NCBI RefSeq assembly: GCF_001439695.1
Contig: NZ_JYLL01000002.1
Coordinates: forward strand, 62,001 to 126,000
Origin: Pseudomonas veronii
GTDB lineage: Bacteria > Pseudomonadota > Gammaproteobacteria > Pseudomonadales > Pseudomonadaceae
DNA: 64,000 nt
Direction: 5' to 3'
Within the stretch, counting starts at the first letter, position 1. Each line of letters starts with the position of its first letter. Shown here in pieces: positions 9,325 to 16,320 of this stretch. Below the pieces are notes generated by a model. The model was not told the DNA's origin, did not search any database, and worked only from the letters and a program-made list of their open reading frames with translations. The position numbers and the translations under genes are program-made.

Positions 9325-10308
9325 ATGAAACTGAAAAACACCTTGGGCTTGGCCATTGGTTCTCTTATTGCCGCTACTTCTTTCGGCGTTCTGGCACAAG
9401 GCCAAGGCGCAGTTGAAGGCGAGCTGTTCTACAAGAAGCAGTACAACGATAGCGTCAATCATATCGAAGACGGCTTCAACCCAGGCGCTCGCATTGGTTA
9501 TTTCCTGACCGACGACCTGTCGTTGGACTTGTCCTACGACAAGACCAACCACACCCGTTCGAACGACGGTACCGGTAGCCAGAAGATCAAAGGCGATACC
9601 ACCAGCCTCGTGGCCCAGTATCACTTCGGTCAAGCTGGCGTCGACTCCCTGCGTCCATACGTAGAAGGCGGTGTCGGTCACCAGAGCCGTGGCAACGTTC
9701 GTGCTGACGGCCACAGCGGTCGCGACCAAACTACCCAGCTCATCGCTGGTACTGGCGTGAAGTACTACTTCACCAACAACCTGTACGCTCGTGCCGGTGT
9801 TGAAGCTGACTACGCACTGGACAACGGCAAGTGGGATTACTCCGCACTGGTCGGCCTGGGTGTGAACTTCGGCGGTAACGCTGGCGCAGTTGCTCCAGCT
9901 CCTACCCCAGCACCAGCTCCAGAGCCAGTTGCAGAGCCAGAAGCACCGGTTGCTAACGTTGTTCGTGTTGAGCTGGACGTTAAGTTCGACTTCAACAAGT
10001 CCGTGGTTAAGCCTAACAGCTACGCCGACGTGAAAAACCTGGCTGACTTCATGAAGCAGTACCCAGCTACCCACGTAGAAGTGGCTGGTCACACTGACTC
10101 CGTGGGCCCAGACGCCTACAACCAGAAGCTGTCCCAGCGTCGTGCTGACGCTGTTAAGCAAGTCCTGGTTAAAGACGGCGTAGCTCCTAGCCGCATTAGC
10201 TCGGTAGGTTACGGCGAATCCCGCCCAGTTGCTGACAACGCAACTGAAGCTGGCCGCGCTATCAACCGTCGCGTAGAAGCTGCTGTTGAAGCTCAAGCTG
10301 CTCAGTAA
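9325..10308 (+). CDS. oprF: Major outer-membrane porin OprF
   Basis: OmpA-family porin and peptidoglycan anchor, 327 residues. It has a signal peptide (MKLKNTLGLAIGSLIAATSF..., cut after about residue 24 at VLA-QGQG), an eight-stranded N-terminal beta barrel, a proline/alanine-rich linker around residues 190-210 (PAPTPAPAPEP), and a C-terminal OmpA domain with the NX2LSX2RAX2V-type block in NQKLSQRRADAVKQVL and GYGESRP. The GC drops and codon use is strongly biased, as expected for one of the most abundant proteins. It follows sigX, which is known to transcribe it, and ends in a strong terminator. Confidence 0.98.
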   Translation: MKLKNTLGLAIGSLIAATSFGVLAQGQGAVEGELFYKKQYNDSVNHIEDGFNPGARIGYFLTDDLSLDLSYDKTNHTRSNDGTGSQKIKGDTTSLVAQYHFGQAGVDSLRPYVEGGVGHQSRGNVRADGHSGRDQTTQLIAGTGVKYYFTNNLYARAGVEADYALDNGKWDYSALVGLGVNFGGNAGAVAPAPTPAPAPEPVAEPEAPVANVVRVELDVKFDFNKSVVKPNSYADVKNLADFMKQYPATHVEVAGHTDSVGPDAYNQKLSQRRADAVKQVLVKDGVAPSRISSVGYGESRPVADNATEAGRAINRRVEAAVEAQAAQ

Positions 10309-10322
10309 TTACTGAGTAGTAG

Positions 10323-10353
10323 AAAAAAACCCGGCTTCGGCCGGGTTTTTTTT
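10323..10353. terminator. Bidirectional terminator between oprF and cobA
   Basis: CCCGGC-TTCG-GCCGGG stem flanked by a run of A on the left and a run of eight T on the right, so it can end transcription from both convergent genes. Confidence 0.93.
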
Positions 10354-10368
10354 CGCCTGGGGTTTGCC

Positions 10369-11112
10369 TCAGGCGCTGGCTGCCGCTGCGACGCTCGCTG
10401 CTTGCGAGGTGGCGGCGACACTGCCGATCACCAGGATCGCCGGGCTCTTCAGGGCGAACGCCTGTGCATCCTCGTGCATCTGCGACAAATGGCTACGGTA
10501 CTCCCGCTGCTGCGGCAATGAGGCATTTTCGATCATTGCCACGGGCATATCCGCGGCCATCCCGCCTTCCAGCAACTGCTGACGAAGCTCTTCCAGCTTC
10601 GCCACCCCCATATAGATCACCAGCGTCGTCCCGCCTTCCGCCAGCGCGCGCCAATTAAGGCTGCTGTCGTCCTGGGTGTGCGCTGTGACCAGCGTCACGC
10701 CGCGGCTGACACCACGCAAGGTCAGTGGAATCGCGCAGTTCGTCGCGCCCGCCAGCCCGGCTGTGATCCCGTTGACCAACTCGACTTCGACGCCGCGTTC
10801 GCGCAGCCACATCGCCTCTTCGCCACCGCGCCCGAAAATGCACGGGTCGCCGCCCTTGAGCCGTACCACGCACTTGCCCTGGCGGGCGTAGCGCAACATC
10901 AGGCGGTGGATGAAGTCCTGCGGCGTTGAGCGGCAGCCCCCACGTTTACCGACGGTGATCACCCGCGCTGCCGTGCAGTGTTCCAGTACCTGCGGGTTGA
11001 CCAGATCATCGATCAGCACCACATCGGCGCAGTTCATCGCCCGAACCGCCTTGAGGGTCAACAGCTCCGGGTCGCCAGGGCCCGCGCCCACCAGCCAGAC
11101 TTTTGCGTTCAT
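10369..11112 (-). CDS. cobA: Uroporphyrinogen-III C-methyltransferase (SUMT)
   Basis: S-adenosylmethionine-dependent methylation of uroporphyrinogen III to precorrin-2, the branch point to siroheme and cobalamin. The 247-residue protein shows VWLVGAGPGDPELLTLKA at the N terminus, VRLKGGDPCIFGRGGEEA and GITAGLAGA, all diagnostic of SUMT. The ATG at 11112 follows GAGGGAAAACAC; a longer in-frame extension overlaps the upstream gene and has no family match. It is the last gene of the nas operon, 26 bases after the kinase/phosphatase. Siroheme is the cofactor of assimilatory nitrite reductase, which explains its place here even though nirBD are missing. Confidence 0.95.
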   Translation of the reverse strand: MNAKVWLVGAGPGDPELLTLKAVRAMNCADVVLIDDLVNPQVLEHCTAARVITVGKRGGCRSTPQDFIHRLMLRYARQGKCVVRLKGGDPCIFGRGGEEAMWLRERGVEVELVNGITAGLAGATNCAIPLTLRGVSRGVTLVTAHTQDDSSLNWRALAEGGTTLVIYMGVAKLEELRQQLLEGGMAADMPVAMIENASLPQQREYRSHLSQMHEDAQAFALKSPAILVIGSVAATSQAASVAAAASA

Positions 11113-11138
11113 GTGTTTTCCCTCGTCTAGAGATGACG

Positions 11139-12809
11139 TCAGCGGTGAAAGAGTAAGTAAAGAAGCGTCAGATTGATCAGCATCGAGAGCAACCCCAGGG
11201 TGCGCCAGACCTTCAAGGGTTCCCGCTCCAGCAACGGCCGGGGGCGGACACTCAGTTCCCGTCGGTCTGCCTGCTCCAGCACCAGCAGCCATTCTTCGGC
11301 GGTTTCATAGCGTTGTGCAGGTTGAGCCGCCACCGCGCGCTCGAGGCTGAGCGGTAACCAGTCCGGCAGGTCGGGGCGGTAGCGGCTGGCGCTGACCGGT
11401 TGGGTGAATCTGGGCCGTTGGAAAGCCTCAATTTCACCGTAGGGGTAATGCCCAGTCAGCAAGTAATACAGGCTGACACCTACGCTGTATAAGTCTTGTT
11501 GGGCTGTGGGACGGTCGCCCTGGAACGCTTCGGGCGCGATAAAGCTTGGTGTGCCGGGCAGTACATGCGCGCGATCCTCGGAGAGACCCGGGCAGTAGGC
11601 CAGGCCGAAATCCAGTACGCGCAACTCACCATCGTCACCCAGCAGCAGGTTCTCCGGTTTGATGTCACGGTGCAGTATTTGCCGACGATGCAACAGACCC
11701 ACCGCCCGCAGTAAACGTTCGGCCACGAATTGCCATTGCGCCAGGGGCAATGGGCCCTGTTGCAGGAATAATTGCGCCAGGGTTTGCCCCGGATATTCAC
11801 GCATCACGTAGTACAAGTGCTGACGCCCGCTGGCCGCGTGGACTTCAGGAAACGCGCGCCCGGCCACCCGCCGCAGAAACCATTCCTCCGACAGCAAGGC
11901 TTGACCGGCGTCGTTGTCATCGTCACGGCTGAGGGGCAGGGTTTTCAGCAACCAGGGTTGCTGCTGGGCATCGCGGACCCGGTACAGCAACGACTGGCGG
12001 CTCTGCGCCAATACGCTTTCCACCTGCCAGCCTTCGAACTGTTGCCCGGCTTTCAGCGCGGGTGGCAGCGGCCATTGCTGCAATTGCACCAGCGCGTCGC
12101 CCAGGGTCGCGGCGCCGAGTTTATCGATGCGTACCAGCAGGGCACTGGCGTTGTCCTGGCTGCCGGCCAAGTGTGCGGCGGTGACCAGGGTGTGTACCGC
12201 CAGATCGAGGTCGGTCTGCTCGCGCAGGATCGCACTGATGCTGTGATCACCCAAAGTCGCCCACACCCCATCGCTGAGCAGCAGGAAGCATTCGCCCTCG
12301 CGCAATTGGCCGTCGAGAAAATCCAGCACCAGGTGTTGATCCAGGCCGAGCGCGCGCTTGAGCACATGCTGCATGCCCGGCTGTTCCCATACATGATCTT
12401 CACTGATGCGCTGCAATTCGCCGTCCAGCCAGCGATACGCCCGGCAATCGCCGACGTGGGCCAAGGTGAAGCGTTGCCCGCGAAACACCAGGGCACTGAG
12501 GGTGGTCAGCAACGGCTGGCCACCGCCATTGGCCCGCAGCCAGCGATTCTGCGCGAGCAATAGACGTTCGAGCGCCTGGGCCACGCCCCAGGTTTGCGGC
12601 GTGGCGTAATAGTCCAGGGCCAGCGCCTGCAAGGTCGAGCGTGCGGCCAGACCGCCGTCGGCGCATTGGCTGACACCGTCGGCGATGGCGCACAGGTAAC
12701 CCTTGCTCGCGGCCAGCTCCGCCAGGGGCGTGACCACGCGCAGGGCGTCCTGGTTCTCGGCGCGCGGGCCGATGGCGCTGGCCTGGGCGACGCTCAGGTG
12801 CAGGCTCAT
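11139..12809 (-). CDS. Bifunctional PP2C phosphatase / Ser-Thr protein kinase, tail-anchored
   Basis: A 556-residue protein fusing an N-terminal PP2C phosphatase (about 1-235; RAENQDALRV, AIADGVSQCADGG, HVGDCRAYRW, LLSDGVW) to a eukaryotic-like Ser/Thr kinase (about 265-520; catalytic loop HRDIKPENLL, DFGLA, APEAF) and a single C-terminal membrane segment near 534-553. The ATG at 12809 overlaps the nasA stop by one base (TGATG), so it is translationally coupled. The same gene sits in the nitrate-assimilation cluster of P. aeruginosa (PA1782). Its substrate is unknown; regulation of the nitrate transporter or reductase is an inference from position. Confidence 0.92.
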   Translation of the reverse strand: MSLHLSVAQASAIGPRAENQDALRVVTPLAELAASKGYLCAIADGVSQCADGGLAARSTLQALALDYYATPQTWGVAQALERLLLAQNRWLRANGGGQPLLTTLSALVFRGQRFTLAHVGDCRAYRWLDGELQRISEDHVWEQPGMQHVLKRALGLDQHLVLDFLDGQLREGECFLLLSDGVWATLGDHSISAILREQTDLDLAVHTLVTAAHLAGSQDNASALLVRIDKLGAATLGDALVQLQQWPLPPALKAGQQFEGWQVESVLAQSRQSLLYRVRDAQQQPWLLKTLPLSRDDDNDAGQALLSEEWFLRRVAGRAFPEVHAASGRQHLYYVMREYPGQTLAQLFLQQGPLPLAQWQFVAERLLRAVGLLHRRQILHRDIKPENLLLGDDGELRVLDFGLAYCPGLSEDRAHVLPGTPSFIAPEAFQGDRPTAQQDLYSVGVSLYYLLTGHYPYGEIEAFQRPRFTQPVSASRYRPDLPDWLPLSLERAVAAQPAQRYETAEEWLLVLEQADRRELSVRPRPLLEREPLKVWRTLGLLSMLINLTLLYLLFHR

Positions 12810-14020
12810 CAGACGCGCGCGGCGGTCACGGCAGCCGAGCCCCAGGTGGTTCTCCAGCGGCGCTTGACGCCGTGCAGGCCGAACCAGGCCAGTACGCCAA
12901 GGCTGGCGAACAACCACAGGGCCAGTTGATAGCTGCCGGTGCTTTGTTTGATCGCACCCATGCCTGCTGCCAGGGCGAAACCGCCGATACCGCCGGCCAT
13001 GCCGATCAGGCCGGTCATTACACCGATCTCACGGCGGAAACGCTGGGGCACCAACTGGAACACCGCGCCATTACCGGCGCCAAGGCCGAGCATGGTGCAG
13101 ACGAACAGTGCCAGGGCCGCGTAGGAGCTGGGCAAGTTGAAACCCACCGCAGCGATGCAGATCGCCGCCACGCTGTACATGCCCAGCAACGTGCGAATCC
13201 CGCCGAAACGGTCGGCCAGGGCGCCGCCGAGTGGGCGCATCAGGCTACCGCCGAACACGCAGGCGGCGGTGTAGTAGCCGGCGGTTACCGGGCTCAGGCC
13301 GTATTGGTCGTTGAAGTAGCCGGGCAGGGCGCTGGCCAGGCCGATAAAGCCGCCGAAGGTCACGCTGTAGAAAAACATGAACCACCAGCTGTCACGGTCG
13401 CCGAGGGCCTTGAAGTAATCGGCCATGGATTTGGCCTTCGGGCGTTCGGGGGCATTGCGCGCAAGCCAGGCGAAGATGATCAGGGTCAGGATCAACGGAA
13501 TCAGGGCGAAACCGAACACATTGCTCCAGCCGAACGCCGCTGCAAGCACCGGTGCCAATATGGCTGCGAACACAGTGCCCGAGTTGCCGGCGCCGGCGAT
13601 GCCCATGGCTTTGCCCTGGTGCTCCGCGGGATACCACTGGGACGCCAACGGTAGGGCGACCGCGAAGGACGCTCCGGCCATCCCCAGGCACAGCCCCAGC
13701 AACAGGGCTTGTTCATAGCTGTGGATGCCGAGTTTCCAGGCGCCGAAGAGTGCGGCGATCACAATCACCTGGCCGATCAGCCCGGCGGTCTTGGGCGAGA
13801 GTCTGTCCGCCAGCATGCCCATCAGAAAACGCAGCACTGCGCCTGCCAGGATGGGGGTCGCCACCACCAGGCCGCGTTGTTGCGTGGTCAGGTGCAGGTC
13901 GGCGGCGATCTGCACCGCCAGCGGGCCCAGTAGGTACCAGACCATGAAGCTCAGGTCGAAATACAGGAACGCGGCAAACAGGGTCGGGGTGTGCCCGGAT
14001 TTCCAGAAGCTTGATTTCAT
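12809..14020 (-). CDS. nasA: Nitrate/nitrite MFS transporter (NNP family)
   Basis: A 403-residue inner-membrane major-facilitator protein of the NarK/NasA nitrate-nitrite porter family with about twelve hydrophobic segments. The glycine-rich nitrate signature is seen twice, as GLCLGMAGASFAVALPLAS and LGLGAGNGAVFQLVPQRF followed by GLIGMAGGIGGF. The ATG at 14020 has GAGGTG seven bases upstream and starts MKSSFWKSGHTPTLFAAF; a longer extension would run into the leader terminator. It is the first gene of the nasA-kinase-cobA transcript and stands about 100 bases behind an antitermination leader that NasT should control. Confidence 0.93.
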   Translation of the reverse strand: MKSSFWKSGHTPTLFAAFLYFDLSFMVWYLLGPLAVQIAADLHLTTQQRGLVVATPILAGAVLRFLMGMLADRLSPKTAGLIGQVIVIAALFGAWKLGIHSYEQALLLGLCLGMAGASFAVALPLASQWYPAEHQGKAMGIAGAGNSGTVFAAILAPVLAAAFGWSNVFGFALIPLILTLIIFAWLARNAPERPKAKSMADYFKALGDRDSWWFMFFYSVTFGGFIGLASALPGYFNDQYGLSPVTAGYYTAACVFGGSLMRPLGGALADRFGGIRTLLGMYSVAAICIAAVGFNLPSSYAALALFVCTMLGLGAGNGAVFQLVPQRFRREIGVMTGLIGMAGGIGGFALAAGMGAIKQSTGSYQLALWLFASLGVLAWFGLHGVKRRWRTTWGSAAVTAARV

Positions 14021-14115
14021 CACGCACCTCAACGGTTGGGAGTCTTGTAAGAAGGCCTGGTGATGGAACAGCCGGCTACGGCCGCCCCACCGGCCCCGTG
14101 TCAAAGGGCCAAAAC

Positions 14116-14162
14116 AAAAAAACGCCGCCACCGGGTTCGCGAGGGCAAACCGGGTGTGCGAC
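14116..14162 (-). terminator. Conditional terminator in the nasA leader
   Basis: Read on the minus strand: GTCGC ... CCGG TTTGC - CCTC - GCGAA C CCGG ... GCGGC G then seven T. The inner stem has 9 pairs with one bulged C, the outer GTCGC/GCGGC stem 5 pairs. The 5' GTCGC is also the 3' arm of the second hexaloop hairpin (14159-14172), so the two structures exclude each other. Confidence 0.8.
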
Positions 14163-14198
14163 GTCTTTGTCGTGAAGGGGCAACCGCCGTTGGTTACC
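14159..14198 (-). promoter_or_regulatory. Tandem hexaloop RNA hairpins, predicted NasT (ANTAR) target
   Basis: On the minus strand the first hairpin (14198-14179) has arms GGTAACC and GGTTGCC with loop AACGGC. The second (14172-14159) has arms CGAC and GTCG with loop AAAGAC. Both six-base loops have A at position 1 and G at position 4, the known ANTAR recognition rule, and the hairpins are six bases apart. The second hairpin competes with the downstream terminator, giving the classical antitermination arrangement. Confidence 0.85.
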
Positions 14199-14212
14199 TG
14201 TGTTGAATACTT

Positions 14213-14228
14213 AGCAAGTCCTGGGCCA
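14213..14228 (-). promoter_or_regulatory. Sigma-54-type promoter of the nasA operon
   Basis: Minus-strand TGGCCCA-GGAC-TTGCT fits the RpoN -24/-12 consensus TGGCAC-N5-TTGCW with correct GG and GC spacing. The predicted start near 14202 lies about four bases before the first leader hairpin, which supports both elements. Confidence 0.75.
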
Positions 14229-14255
14229 ATCTGCCGTAGCCGCTGTCGAGGAGGG

Positions 14256-14831
14256 TTAGCCCAGCAACTCGCTCATGGCGATGATCTGCTCCGCCACCTG
14301 GATCAGTTTCTGCTGGCGGCTCATGGCCTGGCGGCGCATCAGGGTGTAGGCCTCTTCCTCGTTGCAGTTCTTCATTTTCATCAGCATGCCTTTGGCCAGT
14401 TCGATGCGCTTGCGCTCGGCCAGCTGTTGATCGCGGGCCTGCAGCTGGGCGCGCAGGGCCTGGTCGCTTTCGAAGCGGGCCATGGCCACGTCGAGGATCG
14501 GCTGCAGGCGTTGGGCCTGGATACCTTCGACAATGTAGGCGCTGACGCCGGATTTGATGGCCTGGCGCATGACGTCCGGGTCGTGCTCGTCGGTAAACAT
14601 CACGATCGGATGCGGTCGGTCGCGGCTGACCAGCACCACTTGCTCCATCACATCGCGGCCGGGTGACTCGGTATCGATCAGGATTACGTCCGGCCGCACC
14701 GTTTCGACGCGCGCAGGCAGATCGATGGTCAGGCCCGACTCATCGATCACCTCAAACCCGGCCTCGGTCAGTGCCGCCTTGAGGCGCCCGACCTTGCGCG
14801 GTGTGTCGTTGATCAACAGGATTCGCAACAT
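14256..14831 (-). CDS. nasT: Nitrate-responsive ANTAR antiterminator NasT
   Basis: A 191-residue response-regulator-like protein: N-terminal receiver domain (MLRILLINDTPRKVGRLKAAL, residues 1-120, with VILIDTES in place of the usual phosphorylated segment) and a C-terminal ANTAR RNA-binding domain (about 128-188, RKRIELAKGMLMKMKNCNEEEAYTLMRRQA). NasT binds leader RNA and prevents termination unless held by NasS. The ATG at 14831 follows a near-perfect AGGAGG. It is 13 bases downstream of nasS and upstream of the nasA leader it should act on. Confidence 0.95.
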   Translation of the reverse strand: MLRILLINDTPRKVGRLKAALTEAGFEVIDESGLTIDLPARVETVRPDVILIDTESPGRDVMEQVVLVSRDRPHPIVMFTDEHDPDVMRQAIKSGVSAYIVEGIQAQRLQPILDVAMARFESDQALRAQLQARDQQLAERKRIELAKGMLMKMKNCNEEEAYTLMRRQAMSRQQKLIQVAEQIIAMSELLG

Positions 14832-14844
14832 ATCGGTCCTCCTG

Positions 14845-16071
14845 TCAGCGCAAGGCGTGGCGGCTGGTGTGGTCAGCCAGGGCATGCAGGCGGAAGCTGC
14901 GGGCGTAGGCGGCGGGGGCGGAGCCATCCCAGATCTTGCCGTCGATCAGTTGGCTGCTGCGCATGTCCTGGACGTTCGCGGTGACGCCGACGGCATCGGC
15001 TGCCTGGCGATACAGCTCCAGTTGCTGCACTTGGCGGGCAATGCCGAGGTAGTCCGGGTCTTCGCGCAACAGGCCCCAGCGGCGAAACTGGGTCATGAAC
15101 CACATGCCGTCGGAGAGGTAGGGCACGTTCACCTCGCCATCGGCGAAAAAGCGCAGTGCGTGGGGATCTTGCCACTGGTTGCCAAGCCCATCGTCGTAAG
15201 TCCCGAGCAGACGCGGCTCGATGCAGTCGAGTGGCGCGTCGAGGTACTCGCGGGCGCTGAGCAGCTGCGCGGTGGAACGGCGGTTTTCGTGGCTCGCCTC
15301 GATAAAGCGGCTGGCCTCCAGAATCGCCATCACCAGTACGCGGGCGGTGTTGGGGTATTGGTCGACGAACGCTTGGGTGCAGCCGAGCACTTTTTCCGGG
15401 TGGTCCGGCCAGATCGCCTGGCTGGTCGCCAGGGTGAAGCCCTGGTTCTGCTTCACCGCACTGGCGCTCCAGGGTTCGCCGACACAAAAACCGTCGATGC
15501 GCCCGGCCAATAGGTGCGCCACCATTTGCGGCGGCGGTACCACCACACTGTTCACATCCTGCAATGGATGGATACCTTGGCTCGCCAGCCAGTAATACAG
15601 CCACATGGCGTGGGTGCCTGTGGGAAACGTCTGGGCGAAGGTCAGTTTTGTTCGGCTTTGGTGCACGTGGCGATCCAGTGCCTCAGGAGTGACCACCCCT
15701 TGCTGTTGCAGGTCGTGGGACAGGTTGATGCTCTGCCCGTTCTGGTTCAGCCCCATCAGTACCGCCATATCGGTGGCGGCCACGCCGCCGATGCCCAGGT
15801 GTACGGCGTAGATCAGCCCATACAGGCTGTGGGCGGCATCCAGTTCGCCGCTGACCAGTTTGTCGCGCAGGTTGGCCCACGACGACTGACGCTTGAGGTT
15901 CAGTGTCAAGCCATAGGGTTGCGCGAAGCCCTGGGTGGCCGCGACCACCAGCGAGGCGCAATCGCTCAAGGCCATGAAGCCCAGGTCGAGGCTGCTCTTT
16001 TCCGGGGCGTCACTGCCGTTGACCCAGGCCAGCGGGTCGTTTATCGGGCTGTTGCCGTCCGAATCGTTCAT
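14845..16071 (-). CDS. nasS: Nitrate sensor NasS (NrtA/CmpA-like, cytoplasmic)
   Basis: A 408-residue protein of the NrtA/CmpA solute-binding family without a signal peptide, so it acts in the cytoplasm. It starts MNDSDGNSPINDPLAWVNGSD and shows SLDLGFMALSDCASLVVAATQGF, the usual opening of the family, and GRIDGFCVGEPWSASA. NasS binds NasT when nitrate is absent and releases it when nitrate or nitrite binds. ATG 16071 has AGGTAGGTG upstream and is preferred to GTG 16077. It is the first gene of the nasST transcript. Confidence 0.94.
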   Translation of the reverse strand: MNDSDGNSPINDPLAWVNGSDAPEKSSLDLGFMALSDCASLVVAATQGFAQPYGLTLNLKRQSSWANLRDKLVSGELDAAHSLYGLIYAVHLGIGGVAATDMAVLMGLNQNGQSINLSHDLQQQGVVTPEALDRHVHQSRTKLTFAQTFPTGTHAMWLYYWLASQGIHPLQDVNSVVVPPPQMVAHLLAGRIDGFCVGEPWSASAVKQNQGFTLATSQAIWPDHPEKVLGCTQAFVDQYPNTARVLVMAILEASRFIEASHENRRSTAQLLSAREYLDAPLDCIEPRLLGTYDDGLGNQWQDPHALRFFADGEVNVPYLSDGMWFMTQFRRWGLLREDPDYLGIARQVQQLELYRQAADAVGVTANVQDMRSSQLIDGKIWDGSAPAAYARSFRLHALADHTSRHALR

Positions 16072-16091
16072 CAACACCTACCTTTTCGTTC

Positions 16092-16146
16092 AAAAAAAAG
16101 CGTCGCTCCCTCAGATGGCGGCGCGAGCCATTGCGGGTAACGACGC
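16092..16146 (-). terminator. Terminator-like structure in the nasS leader
   Basis: On the minus strand GCGTCG pairs with CGACGC, which is followed at once by eight T; an inner ATGGC/GCCAT stem lies between. The 5' arm overlaps the second hexaloop hairpin of this leader. It ends about 20 bases before the nasS start codon. Confidence 0.75.
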
Positions 16147-16179
16147 CTTTGTCCGTAAGCCCGCTCCGACGTTGGCGCG
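16141..16179 (-). promoter_or_regulatory. Second pair of hexaloop hairpins, in the nasS leader
   Basis: Minus strand: arms CGCGCC and GGAGCG (one G-A mismatch) with loop AACGTC at 16179-16162, then arms GAC and GTC with loop AAAGGC at about 16153-16142. Both loops have A at 1 and G at 4, and start AAC and AAA as in the nasA leader. The stems are weaker than in the nasA leader. It suggests that nasST is itself subject to NasT antitermination. Confidence 0.65.
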
Positions 16180-16199
16180 CGCTCTGATACAGAGTGCAT

Positions 16200-16215
16200 A
16201 GCAAGGCACATGCCA
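16200..16215 (-). promoter_or_regulatory. Sigma-54-type promoter of nasST
   Basis: Minus-strand TGGCATG-TGCC-TTGCT, with GG and GC at RpoN -24/-12 spacing. Predicted start near 16189, just before the leader hairpins. Consistent with nitrogen control through NtrC. Confidence 0.75.
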
Positions 16216-16223
16216 CGGGCGGA

Positions 16224-16240
16224 ACGGCGTGTTACGCCGT
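16224..16240. repeat. Perfect 7-bp inverted repeat upstream of the nasS promoter
   Basis: ACGGCGT-GTT-ACGCCGT. It sits 9 bases upstream of the -24 element of nasS and 81 bases before the secretin start. It could be an operator or a transcription end; neither is shown. Confidence 0.5.
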
Positions 16241-16320
16241 CAACTTTCCATCAAGATTGAAACGCCACAGGCTTTCAGTATGGCCGCTTCCCTATGCCAG
16301 ACTGCCCAGGAAACCCCACG

